From Polynucleobacter sp. (GTDB lineage Bacteria; Pseudomonadota; Gammaproteobacteria; Burkholderiales; Burkholderiaceae_D): DNA of 64,000 nucleotides. Of this stretch, positions 9,118 to 17,700 are shown one piece after another (position 1 is the stretch's first letter; each line of letters starts with the position of its first letter). The stretch is from contig JAIPCX010000010.1 of assembly GCA_021737945.1 (NCBI GenBank), forward strand, positions 35,326-99,325, given 5' to 3'. Made by a program: the position numbers and the translations under genes. The notes beneath the pieces are model-generated. The model was not told the origin of the DNA. It searched no databases and worked only from the letters and a program-made list of their open reading frames with translations.

Positions 9118-10061
9118 GCTCTATCTCCCCATCCCGATCGCACTCGTTTCCATAGCGGTGCAATAAATCCATTCGGAAGAAAAAATAAAATAAAAATCAG
9201 CAAGAGGCTATAAATCATCAACCGCCATTCACCAAAATTGCGTAAGCCTTCGGTTAAAAGCGTCAGCAGCAACGCACCACCCACGGGTCCATAGATAGTA
9301 CCCATGCCACCTACGTACACCATGGTGATGATGGTCACTGACGTTACGACGGCAAATAATTGAGGGCTAACTTGTAGCTGATAGTGGGCATACAAAGCAC
9401 CGCCTAAACCAGCGAATGCAGCACTAATCACCAGCGAGACAATTTTGTAGGTGGTGATCGGAATACCTGCTGCCAAACAGGTTGCTTCGTCCCCTCGTAT
9501 CGCCCGTAGAATCAGCCCCCAACGCGATCGTGCCATCCAACTCAATATGAATGTGGTGGCAGCCAGCACCACTAACACAAACCAATAATAGTGAAGATTG
9601 TTTCGAATCAGTGGGGCGATATCTTGTATGCCCTCTTCGCCTCCGGTGTACTCCCAAAAAATCAACATCAAGCGTTGCATAATGACGGCAGCAGAAAGCA
9701 TCGCTAGCGCAAAATATGGGCCTTTTAATCGGAGCGTAGGAAAACCAAGCAATAAAGCAAACGCCACTGCTAACAACATAGAGGCAGGCAAACTCCACCA
9801 TGGTCCGAGTTCCATCTGCACATTAACAACGCCAGCAACATAAGCACCCACACCAATAAATAATGAGTGCCCAAAATTTTCTCGGCCCGTTAAGCCGGAC
9901 ATGAAATCCCAACTCACTGCCCAGATGCCATAGATGGCGGCAACGGTTAATACACCGATCAGATAATTTCCAGGAAAGACTAAAGGTGCCACTGCTAGAA
10001 CGACAAGCGCTGCTGCACCAGCCACGCCACTGAGTTTGTCGATTTGCTGAAATCCGTTCAC
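9114..10061 (-). CDS. livM: Branched-chain amino acid-type ABC transporter permease LivM
   Basis: 315-residue polytopic membrane protein with about eight to nine hydrophobic segments. The family loop GLTGRENFGHSLFIGVGAY and the ATPase-coupling segment RAIRGDEATCLAAGIP (EAA-like) are visible, as is YVGGMGTIYGPVGGALL. It forms the channel with LivH. It starts 10 bases after livH and overlaps livG. The C-terminus is rich in basic residues facing the cytoplasm. Confidence 0.92.
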   Translation of the reverse strand: MNGFQQIDKLSGVAGAAALVVLAVAPLVFPGNYLIGVLTVAAIYGIWAVSWDFMSGLTGRENFGHSLFIGVGAYVAGVVNVQMELGPWWSLPASMLLAVAFALLLGFPTLRLKGPYFALAMLSAAVIMQRLMLIFWEYTGGEEGIQDIAPLIRNNLHYYWFVLVVLAATTFILSWMARSRWGLILRAIRGDEATCLAAGIPITTYKIVSLVISAAFAGLGGALYAHYQLQVSPQLFAVVTSVTIITMVYVGGMGTIYGPVGGALLLTLLTEGLRNFGEWRLMIYSLLLIFILFFLPNGFIAPLWKRVRSGWGDRA

Positions 10062-10071
10062 GTAGTCGCCC

Positions 10072-10935
10072 CTAGAATGCAGCTCGTTTGCCGAAAATGC
10101 CTGCAGGCCTGAATACCAAAGTCAGCAGCGTCGCTAACACAGACACGATTTCAGTCCAGCTGGTTGAAATCAAATAGGCGACCAGTGTCTCGGCGTAGCC
10201 CAACATGAGCGCAGCCAAAATACTTCCGGGAATAGAACCAAGGCCACCCACAATCACAATCGCGAAGGCTTTAACGATGGGTAGTAAATGCATAGAGGGC
10301 TGCACTGAAAGAAATGGACCAGCCAACACACCTGCAAGTGCCGCTAACGCTGCTGAGATCGCCATGACTAATGAAAAAATTCGATCGCTCGGTATACCCA
10401 TGTATTTAGCGGCTTCCGCGTCTTGCGAAATAGCGAGGATGGCACTACCAAGACGGGTTCGCTGAATAAATAAATACAGCGCACCAATCGCAACCACCGC
10501 AACGACGAGCGTAAGCAAACGCTGGCCTGCTACATCCACGCCTCCGATACTGACTTTTGTGTCAATAAAGGCAGGAACATTACGATACTCTGAACCGAAA
10601 ATTAAAAATAACGCCTGCTCTACTACCAGTGATACTGCCAGCGTAATCATCAATACACCCAGTTGTGAGTAGCGCAGTGGGCGAATCAACGCTTTTTCAA
10701 CCACGACACCAAAGACAGATACACCAGCAATCGCCAAGAGTGCAGCCAACCACAGTGGTAATCCAACGATTGAAGTCAGCACATAGGTACCATAGGCTCC
10801 CAGTGCATAAAATGATCCGTGCGCGAGATTAAGCACGCGGGCCACGCCAAAAATTAGCGTGAACCCGACGGCCAGCATGGCATAAATGGCGCTAGTGACT
10901 GCGCCGTAGATAAGAATTTCCACTACTTCATCCAA
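10072..10935 (-). CDS. livH: Branched-chain amino acid-type ABC transporter permease LivH
   Basis: 287-residue permease with the LivH hallmark GVARVLNLAHGSFYALGAY near residue 30, the coupling loop AISQDAEAAKYMGIPSDRIF and IVIVGGLGSIPGSILAAL. About eight membrane segments. The start codon lies inside the last codons of the binding-protein gene (13-base overlap), which is unusual between a periplasmic protein gene and its permease because the highly expressed binding protein is more often spaced apart. Function: inner-membrane channel together with LivM. Confidence 0.92.
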   Translation of the reverse strand: MDEVVEILIYGAVTSAIYAMLAVGFTLIFGVARVLNLAHGSFYALGAYGTYVLTSIVGLPLWLAALLAIAGVSVFGVVVEKALIRPLRYSQLGVLMITLAVSLVVEQALFLIFGSEYRNVPAFIDTKVSIGGVDVAGQRLLTLVVAVVAIGALYLFIQRTRLGSAILAISQDAEAAKYMGIPSDRIFSLVMAISAALAALAGVLAGPFLSVQPSMHLLPIVKAFAIVIVGGLGSIPGSILAALMLGYAETLVAYLISTSWTEIVSVLATLLTLVFRPAGIFGKRAAF

Positions 10936-12164
10936 GGCGGCAGGATGAAATTACCCGTGCGCAGTTCTTTGGGATAGATGACGACGCGTTCGCCTTTATC
11001 TTGCCATTGCGCGAAGATTAAATTCGTTTTGCCTTTACCCGTCATCAGATCATGATTTTCATCGAAAGAAATTTCGCCGGCGATACCTTCGTGTTTTGTT
11101 TTTTCTAGTTCTTTGATAATTTTGTCTGTGTCGAAACTACCTGCACGCTTTACCGCATCGGCATACAGGAAGACAGCGTCATACGCAAAATAGGCGGTAT
11201 ACACGGGATAGTTTGGCGACAGTTTTTTGAATGCGTCAAAAAACGGAACGGTCTTTTTAGTTAACGGTGCGCGCACAGCAAAATTAGCGGCCACTTCAGA
11301 AATTGATTTGCCACCGATGCGATTATAAAAATCACCATCCATGCTCTTCACATCAATGCCACCATACGGCACAGGAACTTGCGCATCGTGCCATTGCTTG
11401 GCGAACGTATCGCTGGAGCCGTGTGAAACAGTAACGATCAGATACTGAGCTCCACTCGCTTTTATTTTTGCTAGCAAAGGAGAAAAATCGGATGTCTGTG
11501 TATCGAATAATTCAGTCATTCGAATATCAGCACCCACTTCTTTGGCACCCTTACTCAACACAGGCAATAAATCTTGAACCCATTTGGCATTCTCGCCGAC
11601 AATTGCAATTTTTTTGTAACCTAATTCGCCGATCACAAAATTAGAAATAAAGTCGACCAAGCCGCGCGCCTGATGCGCTGCATTGATAGGCCCGACACGA
11701 AAAATATACTTATAGTTGTCGTAATCAGTTTTAACTTTGTTAGTGATACTTGGAGAAGCCGCTCCTACGCCTAAGTAAATCGTCTTAGCTGCTGCGATAT
11801 GCGGCAACTGAGCTAAGGTTACGCCGCTAGTGTAACCACCAATCAGTACATCGACTTTTTCATCGGCTACCAACTTACGTATAGCACTAATACCTGTCTC
11901 AGGGTTTTCCGTCTCATCCGCCGAAACAAACTCTAATTTTCGCCCTAGAACGCCGCCCTTTTTGTTGACTTCATCCACCGCCATTTTGATGGCGGTGAGC
12001 GTATCTCTACCCACCTGCAATTGAACCGATGTGGGAACGCCAATGCGTATGGGTTTAGTTTCTTGAGCATCGACGGTCGCCGACACTGACAAGCCCAATA
12101 GAATAAACAAACTTGCAAGAAGGCGAACGCTCCAACGAGGAACACGCCATGAATGGATTGCCAT
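10923..12164 (-). CDS. Periplasmic substrate-binding protein of the Liv-type transporter
   Basis: About 413 residues. A signal peptide runs from MAIHSWRVPRWSVR through a hydrophobic core to VDAQE. The mature protein is a type 1 periplasmic-binding fold: TKPIRIGVPTSVQ at the N-terminus, EVNKKGGVLGRKLEFVSADE, VDVLIGGYTSGVTLA and DAVFLYADAVKRA late. I use ATG 12164 because AAGGAGAC stands just before it and the signal peptide starts there; an in-frame ATG at 12215 would add 17 residues ahead of the signal. First gene of the liv operon. The ligand cannot be read from sequence; the family includes binders of Leu/Ile/Val, amides, urea and aromatic acids. Confidence 0.9.
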   Translation of the reverse strand: MAIHSWRVPRWSVRLLASLFILLGLSVSATVDAQETKPIRIGVPTSVQLQVGRDTLTAIKMAVDEVNKKGGVLGRKLEFVSADETENPETGISAIRKLVADEKVDVLIGGYTSGVTLAQLPHIAAAKTIYLGVGAASPSITNKVKTDYDNYKYIFRVGPINAAHQARGLVDFISNFVIGELGYKKIAIVGENAKWVQDLLPVLSKGAKEVGADIRMTELFDTQTSDFSPLLAKIKASGAQYLIVTVSHGSSDTFAKQWHDAQVPVPYGGIDVKSMDGDFYNRIGGKSISEVAANFAVRAPLTKKTVPFFDAFKKLSPNYPVYTAYFAYDAVFLYADAVKRAGSFDTDKIIKELEKTKHEGIAGEISFDENHDLMTGKGKTNLIFAQWQDKGERVVIYPKELRTGNFILPPWMK

Positions 12165-12501
12165 ACTGTCTCCTTGTCCGGCTATGTTATCGCCCCATAG
12201 CGGAGGCTCATTCATTTAAGAGACCTTCACTCATTGGTGAGATCTTCTCTTTTCGTTATGTTGTGCCGGACTATTAAGGACCGACAACCCCAATGTAGTC
12301 GGAACAAGAATTTTTCGCAATGACGCGCTGCCGCAAGAATGAGAGGAAACAGGTTGCGGATATACTCATTTTGGAAATACGCTGAACTACCTTAACCCAT
12401 GAAGGACTGTGCTATAACAACATCAGACTTCTAACGCACAGCGGCCACATGATAAAAAAACAAACTCTGATATCGGTGACCGGAATACTAGGAAAAACTG
12501 A
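12165..12501. other. Divergent intergenic region, liv operon and thioredoxin-like gene
   Basis: 337 bases between two diverging transcripts. It must hold both promoters. I see no symmetrical operator or FNR-type box. AGGA stands about nine bases before the ATG of the thioredoxin-like gene, and GGAG before the binding-protein gene. No small gene or RNA is evident. Confidence 0.5.
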
Positions 12502-12882
12502 ATGCGATTTTTTAAACAATTTTTTGTATTGATTTTCTTACTGACGATCGAACATTCTCAGGCCGCAGGTAAATTTTATACCCAGCAGGAATTCGATACC
12601 CTGCTAGCAGAAGGAAAAACTCTGGTCGTTCACATCCATGCTGACTGGTGCGGAACCTGTAAGGCACAGGATATTCAAATCAATGCAGCTATTAATTCTG
12701 CTGAATTTAAGGATGTCGTATTTTTTGAAGTAGATTACGACACTCAAAGAAAACATGTGAAATTTTTCAATGGAAAATTACAAAGCACTATCATCATTTT
12801 TAAAGCAGGAAAAGAAATAGACAGAGTCGTGGCTGAACGCGATGCCAGCGAATTACAGGCATTCTTAAAAAAATCCTTATAA
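12502..12882 (+). CDS. Exported thioredoxin-like protein
   Basis: 126 residues with a signal peptide (basic MRFFK, hydrophobic core, cut near SQAAG) and a thioredoxin fold. The redox centre is W49-C50-G51-T52-C53. The usual cis-proline after the third strand is not obvious: the segment reads KLQSTIIIFKAGKE, with Thr where Pro is expected, which would change redox potential or substrate release. It likely acts in the periplasm on disulfides or haem/copper sites. It is the first gene of a short plus-strand run with the DUF1330 and ArsH genes; the role within that set is unknown. Confidence 0.8.
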   Translation: MRFFKQFFVLIFLLTIEHSQAAGKFYTQQEFDTLLAEGKTLVVHIHADWCGTCKAQDIQINAAINSAEFKDVVFFEVDYDTQRKHVKFFNGKLQSTIIIFKAGKEIDRVVAERDASELQAFLKKSL

Positions 12883-12903
12883 AAATTATTCATCGGATCC
12901 CCT

Positions 12904-13206
12904 ATGCCAAAAGCTTTTCTTATTGCCGAATTAACCGTTACTGATCAAGCAATCTATGAAACCTATCGCTCACAGGTACTGTCAACCATAGAAGCAATCG
13001 GTGGAAGATTCGTTGTGCGCGGAGGCAAGCGAATGCAGGTTGAAGGTGTGGATGAAGGTCACCACAATATGCTGCGTACCGTTGTGGTTGAATTTCCCTC
13101 AATGGATATAGCAACGGCGTGGTACAACTCACCGGCTTATACAACCTTAAAAAATCTGCGCATGAGCTGCTCAGTAGGTCGAGCATTTATAGTTGAAGGT
13201 GTTTAG
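12904..13206 (+). CDS. DUF1330 family protein
   Basis: 100-residue ferredoxin-fold dimeric-barrel protein. DUF1330 features are visible: an opening K-A-F-L-I-A-E-L strand, the AYETYRSQV-like helix (here IYETYRSQV), GGRFVVRGG, and VVEFPSMDIATAWYNSPAY, a family hallmark, followed by a basic-hydrophobic end. No catalytic residues are established for the family. It begins 21 bases after the thioredoxin-like gene and is probably cotranscribed. Confidence 0.85.
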   Translation: MPKAFLIAELTVTDQAIYETYRSQVLSTIEAIGGRFVVRGGKRMQVEGVDEGHHNMLRTVVVEFPSMDIATAWYNSPAYTTLKNLRMSCSVGRAFIVEGV

Positions 13207-13274
13207 CAACGATGCAATAAGGTAAATCACTACCTGCTTTGGCAGGTGCAATTGACCAACTCACTTAAATTTTC

Positions 13275-14003
13275 ATGAACAAATCAGACCAGCTCGGTGA
13301 TTTGCCGAATATCGACGAACACTGTTTCTCACCGATTGATACAGCGCTGCTATCGCAGACTAAACAATCAAACCATCCTGCTCGAATTTTGCTTTTGTAT
13401 GGTTCGCTTCGCACTCGCTCATTTAGCCGCTTACAAGCGGAAGAAGCGGCTCGTTTACTGAAAGCGTATGGCGCTGAAGCTCGTTTCTTTAATCCTAGTG
13501 GCCTACCACTACCCGATGACGCACCCGATACGCATCCCAAAGTAGTTGAGCTGCGCGAACTATGCGCTTGGTCGGAGGGCATGATCTGGTCTTCGCCAGA
13601 ACGCCATGGCGCGATGACTGGCATCATGAAAGCGCAGATCGATTGGATACCTTTGGCGCTAGGTGCTGTACGCCCTACTCAAGGCAAAACACTCGCTGTG
13701 ATGCAGGTTAATGGTGGCTCGCAATCGTTTAACGCCGTTAATCAGATGCGAGTGCTTGGGCGTTGGATGCGCATGCTGACGATTCCTAACCAATCGTCTG
13801 TACCAAAAGCCTATGAAGAATTTGACGAGGCCGGTCGAATGAAACCTTCTAGCTATTACGATCGTCTGGTCGATGTGGTGGAAGAATTAGTGAAGTTCAC
13901 TTTACTGACGCGAGATATCTCGCCTTATTTGGTTGACCGCTACAGCGAACGAAAAGAAAGTCTTGAAGCGGCTTCAGCGCGAGTATCGCAGCAGAAAATT
14001 TAA
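13275..14003 (+). CDS. arsH: ArsH-type NADPH-dependent FMN reductase
   Basis: 242-residue flavoprotein with the flavodoxin-like FMN site [23 protein letters not shown] near residue 38-60 and the ArsH stretch [22 protein letters not shown]. ArsH oxidises organic trivalent arsenicals and also reduces quinones and azo dyes. Full length for the family, with the usual C-terminal [11 protein letters not shown]. No arsR, arsB, arsC or acr3 gene is found in the window, so it is an orphan, and a general quinone or oxidative stress role is as likely as arsenic resistance. No strong ribosome site precedes the ATG. It converges on the PP-loop gene. Confidence 0.87.
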   Translation: MNKSDQLGDLPNIDEHCFSPIDTALLSQTKQSNHPARILLLYGSLRTRSFSRLQAEEAARLLKAYGAEARFFNPSGLPLPDDAPDTHPKVVELRELCAWSEGMIWSSPERHGAMTGIMKAQIDWIPLALGAVRPTQGKTLAVMQVNGGSQSFNAVNQMRVLGRWMRMLTIPNQSSVPKAYEEFDEAGRMKPSSYYDRLVDVVEELVKFTLLTRDISPYLVDRYSERKESLEAASARVSQQKI

Positions 14004-14017
14004 TGCAGCCTAAAAAT

Positions 14018-14707
14018 TTACTGCACGAGATCAGCTAATACGTCAAGCTCATCAAAGTAATAGGTCTGACTACCGTATTCTGGAGGCGATACGAACGTTT
14101 TTTTTCCGATACTCACCCACTGAACAGGGTTTATAAAATTCGGCCCATCATAGACAAAAGTATGAAACTCGCCATTCTCTCCGCAAGCGTCAACGCCTGC
14201 TGGCAAACGATCAATAAAGCTCTGATCAAATTCGCAGCCAACGAACGTCTCATCTAAAAATCGCCCATCAACGCAGGTCACTCTGGCCTTAAATTCCAAG
14301 CGGAAAAATTCTTTTACCAACTCTAACCTATCAGCGTTCCATAAAGGTAAACAGGCGCTAATACCAACTGAAGAGCAAACTTTTTCTTCCCACTCGCGAT
14401 GCGGTACCAGATCAATGTCACCAAAAATACCTGATTTAATCCCAAAGGATTTAAGTGAAGAGAGTTTTTCGATGAATTTTTGTTCGTATTCTTTCCATGA
14501 AGCGGATAGAAATTCAATCTCAAGTTTAAGCGCAGTAGCTTGAGCTCGCATCAACGCCACGGAAACGCCATGCGACCTTACACGAGATCCGGTCTCTTCT
14601 AAAGCGGTCAAAAGATGAGTTACCTGGAAGCCAAGCTGCTGTGATCGCCAAAGCGCAAGGCAAGAATCTTTACCACCACTCCACGACACAAAAGAAAAAT
14701 TATCCAC
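14018..14707 (-). CDS. Dph6-like PP-loop ATP-binding protein (diphthine-ammonia ligase family)
   Basis: 229 residues of the family that includes eukaryotic diphthamide synthase Dph6. The PP-loop SWSGGKDSCLALWR is at the N-terminus (about 8-21), GIFGDIDLVPHREWEEKVC follows, and the family motif GENGEFHTFVYDGP is near residue 183. Bacteria do not make diphthamide, so the bacterial substrate is unknown; an ATP-dependent amidation via an acyl-adenylate is expected. It begins five bases after the di-haem oxidoreductase gene and is likely in the same transcript. Confidence 0.85.
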   Translation of the reverse strand: MDNFSFVSWSGGKDSCLALWRSQQLGFQVTHLLTALEETGSRVRSHGVSVALMRAQATALKLEIEFLSASWKEYEQKFIEKLSSLKSFGIKSGIFGDIDLVPHREWEEKVCSSVGISACLPLWNADRLELVKEFFRLEFKARVTCVDGRFLDETFVGCEFDQSFIDRLPAGVDACGENGEFHTFVYDGPNFINPVQWVSIGKKTFVSPPEYGSQTYYFDELDVLADLVQ

Positions 14708-14712
14708 TTCAA

Positions 14713-16134
14713 TTAAAGCGAATTCAGAAACGCGATCACATCATTTCTCTCGGTTGCCGATAGCTTGGCAAATAAATCGCGCGATGCAGCCGCCTCGCCA
14801 CCGTGCCAGACCACCGCCTCTAGCAAATTACGCGCGCGGCCATCGTGAAGGAAATTTGTGCTGCCATTGACCTGCTTAGAAAGTCCAATTCCCCATAGCG
14901 GTGGCGTACGCCAATCACGTCCACCGGCTTTGAAATCCGGTCGGCCATCTGCCAACTCTGGGCCCATGTCATGCAACAGCAAGTCGGTATAGGGTCGAAT
15001 CGTCTTACTCGATAACTGAGGCAGCAACGCTGATTTACCCGCCGTTAGTGAAGGCACATGGCACTGTGAACATTTAGCGGAATCAAATAATTTTTCGCCG
15101 CGAACAACCGCCGGCTTATCACTATCACGCTGTGGTGGTGCATCGAGTGCTGTTACCCAAAACGTCAAAGAATCCCATAATTCTTGGCGTAGTTCAGGCT
15201 TGCCACTGTGCTTAGCTGATATACATTCTTGCTGCACAGCTGTGCAATTTTGCGTTGGATAGATCGCTGACGTGGTGCCAATGTCGCTTAGGAATGCCGT
15301 TGCCAAATGCTGTTTAAGACTAGGTTGATTCGCCTTCCAACCAAATCTACCTAAAGAGACCTTATCGTTAATATCATCGCGAACATAATTAGGCCGACCA
15401 TTTAAACCTATCGTCTTCTGCCATTTTGATAGCGCAAGAATATCTTCTTCACTGACAGCTTCTAGATAGCCAAGACCAAAGATAGCCTGCGAATTTCGTA
15501 ACGATGTCATGACATTTGGCGCTAGTGGGCCAAATCCCAAATTCTCTAGTCTTACTTGTGGCTGGCGCAACTCAAGCGTTGAACCATCAGGGAACGTAAA
15601 GCGGCTCGTCTTCCAATCTATGTGAACTTCCCCCTCACCGAACTTAACGTTTTCACGCTGCGACGAATCGAAGGATTGAATTTGAGTGCCGTAATTAGGA
15701 TCGGGCTTGGGCCCACCATGCGGGCCATCACCAGGAATAGATAAACGCAGCGATTGCATAAAAACCGGGCCGCCACCTGCATCCGATGTACGGCCGCGCC
15801 CCGCTTGAATATGGCAAGACACACAGGACTGAGCAAGAAAAGTAGGACCCAAGCCCCATTCGCTTCCGCCGGGTCCAGGTTGAGATAAATCCCACCACTT
15901 TGAAATCTGGTCTTCCGGAACAGCAATCCACAGAGTGTTGAATACTTTTTCGCCATCTCGGAATAGTTGCTTATCCGCGCCCTGCAAGCCCGGCACAGCT
16001 TGCAAATAAGCCGTATGCGGCAAAACCGCGGCCGGAGCAGACGATGTAGTTTCCGTAAGTGCAGGCTTTAATACACCAGCAAATACTACAAAGATCATCC
16101 CCAGCAAAACTACTTTTATGACCTTATTAGGCAT
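14713..16134 (-). CDS. Di-haem oxidoreductase family protein (DUF1111)
   Basis: 473-residue exported c-type cytochrome. An N-terminal hydrophobic signal/anchor (VIKVVLLGMIFVVFAGVL) precedes two haem sites: CVSCH near residue 104 and CSQCH near residue 358. Sequence blocks such as GSEWGLGPTFLAQSC, FLHDGRARNLLEAVVWHGGEA and YTDLLLHDMGPELADG are characteristic of the DUF1111 or di-haem oxidoreductase group, related to MauG-type peroxidases and often annotated as thiol oxidoreductase. The periplasmic electron donor or substrate is unknown. It lies between the MORN lipoprotein gene (46 bases upstream) and the Dph6-like gene. Confidence 0.88.
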   Translation of the reverse strand: MPNKVIKVVLLGMIFVVFAGVLKPALTETTSSAPAAVLPHTAYLQAVPGLQGADKQLFRDGEKVFNTLWIAVPEDQISKWWDLSQPGPGGSEWGLGPTFLAQSCVSCHIQAGRGRTSDAGGGPVFMQSLRLSIPGDGPHGGPKPDPNYGTQIQSFDSSQRENVKFGEGEVHIDWKTSRFTFPDGSTLELRQPQVRLENLGFGPLAPNVMTSLRNSQAIFGLGYLEAVSEEDILALSKWQKTIGLNGRPNYVRDDINDKVSLGRFGWKANQPSLKQHLATAFLSDIGTTSAIYPTQNCTAVQQECISAKHSGKPELRQELWDSLTFWVTALDAPPQRDSDKPAVVRGEKLFDSAKCSQCHVPSLTAGKSALLPQLSSKTIRPYTDLLLHDMGPELADGRPDFKAGGRDWRTPPLWGIGLSKQVNGSTNFLHDGRARNLLEAVVWHGGEAAASRDLFAKLSATERNDVIAFLNSL

Positions 16135-16179
16135 TGTTGACTATGGTTGGGCTCATTTAGTGATCAAATTAATGACCGA

Positions 16180-17271
16180 TTATTTTCGAATACTTGTTGG
16201 CCCAAGTTTATCAGAACGGACAAATTCATTTTGTCCCCAAATACCTTCTCGCTTTCTTCCATCCGCAGCAGTATATGTGCCCTTACCGGTTCGTAAACCA
16301 TCTTGGAAATCTCCGGTATACCTATCTCCATTGGCAAATACGTACATACCCCGGCCGGTTCGAATTCCGTCTTTGAATTCGCCTACATATTTTTCGCCAT
16401 TGGCAAACGAATAGTTGCCCTTACCGTGATATTTGCCTTCTTTGAATTCCCCAACGTATTTATCGCCGTTAGCTAAATTTTCAGTTCCTCGGCCGTGGTA
16501 TTCGCCGTCTTTAAATTCACCCGCATACGAATCGCCATTTGCTAGAACTAAGGTACCTTGGCCCGTACGTATATTGTCTTTAAACTCACCTGAGTAGACA
16601 TCACCATTGGCAAGAGAGAGTTTGCCCTGACCATTGCGAATACTATATTTGAATTCACCCTCATATTCGTCACCATTCACCAGTACTAACTTACCTTGTC
16701 CATGGTACTTACCATCGTCAAATTTACCGGTGTATTTTTCACCGTTAGCCATGGTTAATGAGCCATGTCCATTACGCCAGCCATTTTTAAATTCACCGAT
16801 AAACTTCTCGCCATTAGGCAGTGTTAACGTGCCTTGGCCATTACGTTTACCGTCTTTGAACTCTCCCACGTATTTTTCGTTTGATACAAGTGTCAAGTCA
16901 CCTTGTCCATGATAAATACCTTGCTTAAATTCGCCGGAATACCTATCGCCATTGGCAAAGGTTAAAGTACCTTGGCCATGGTATCTGCCTTCTTTGAACT
17001 CTCCCACATACTTATCCAAATTGGCAAAAGTTAATGAGCCCTGACCATGGTAATTACCTTCTTTGAATTCACCCACATATTTGCTTCCATTCGCAAATGT
17101 TAAGGTACCCTGACCTTGGTATTTACCATTCTTGAATTCCCCAACATAGCCATCGCCATTTTCTAAAGTCAATGCACTGTGACCATTGATAGACGTTGTT
17201 TGACATCCCGCAAGTACTAGCAGAACACCCACGAGTAATACCGAACACGATGATTTTGAAAGTCGATTCAT
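16180..17271 (-). CDS. MORN-repeat lipoprotein
   Basis: 363-residue lipoprotein. Lipobox VLAGC gives lipid attachment at Cys23. After about 18 residues come 13 MORN repeats of exactly 23 residues, each a variant of Y-x-G-E-F-K-x-G-x-x-x-G-x-G-x-L-x-x-x-N-G-x-x, plus a final half repeat ending REGIWGQNEF. MORN arrays form an extended beta-sheet and bind membranes or partner proteins. I start at ATG 17271, seven bases after GAGGG; the in-frame ATG at 17277 almost touches that site. There is no catalytic domain, so a scaffold or surface role is likely. First gene of a probable three-gene run with the di-haem protein and the Dph6-like ATPase. Confidence 0.9.
   Translation of the reverse strand: MNRLSKSSCSVLLVGVLLVLAGCQTTSINGHSALTLENGDGYVGEFKNGKYQGQGTLTFANGSKYVGEFKEGNYHGQGSLTFANLDKYVGEFKEGRYHGQGTLTFANGDRYSGEFKQGIYHGQGDLTLVSNEKYVGEFKDGKRNGQGTLTLPNGEKFIGEFKNGWRNGHGSLTMANGEKYTGKFDDGKYHGQGKLVLVNGDEYEGEFKYSIRNGQGKLSLANGDVYSGEFKDNIRTGQGTLVLANGDSYAGEFKDGEYHGRGTENLANGDKYVGEFKEGKYHGKGNYSFANGEKYVGEFKDGIRTGRGMYVFANGDRYTGDFQDGLRTGKGTYTAADGRKREGIWGQNEFVRSDKLGPTSIRK
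16252..17148 (-). repeat. 13 tandem 69-bp MORN coding repeats
   Basis: Thirteen consecutive 69-base units encode 23-residue MORN repeats without a single insertion or deletion. Nucleotide identity between units is only moderate, so the array is old or diversified, but near-identical stretches (GAATTC-containing TTGAATTC segments recur in many units) could allow unequal recombination and change copy number. Confidence 0.9.
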
Positions 17272-17700
17272 TGCCATTCCCTCTTTTTTTCAGAGTGCTT
17301 ACTTTTTTAATTTTATTGATGACTGGTTGACGTTACTAAAACGTTGATTCAAAAAGTCGGATTTTTTCTGTCATGCTCACTGCGATCTATTACAAGAGAT
17401 TCTCTTAGTGATCGCTGCAAAGAGCTTGGTCTTGTAATCCACCTGATGTTCTCAGTGGTTCAAATGAATTCTTAGTGACCAAGCGCGCTAAACCATTAAT
17501 AATTTTGTTATTAAAAACAAAACCTTGACGATACATTTACACAATTTACACTGTAGATACTATAACAACTAATCTGCAGGTAACCGATTGAATTGGTAAT
17601 GCAGTCTGTTGTTTTTTATGCTGACTTTGAAAGATTGGGCACTGCAGAATGGGTGGGTAATCGAAATGTTAAGAGAAAAGCTGGATTAGTTATTTAATTC
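17272..17700. other. Intergenic region with nested dyads
   Basis: 429 bases without a gene, upstream of the MORN gene. It contains ATTACAAGA (17389-17397) paired with TCTTGTAAT (17430-17438), inside which AAGAG-ATT-CTCTT forms a smaller hairpin, and a second dyad between CTGCAG (17574) and GCAG (17604) centred on ACCgATTgAATtGGT. These may be operators or the ends of a small transcript. No U-tract terminator accompanies them. Confidence 0.4.

Noticed and set aside
16252..17148. Regularly spaced repeats that could be read as a CRISPR array
   Set aside because: The 69-base period is a coding MORN array with no conserved repeat-spacer alternation, and no cas genes are in the window.
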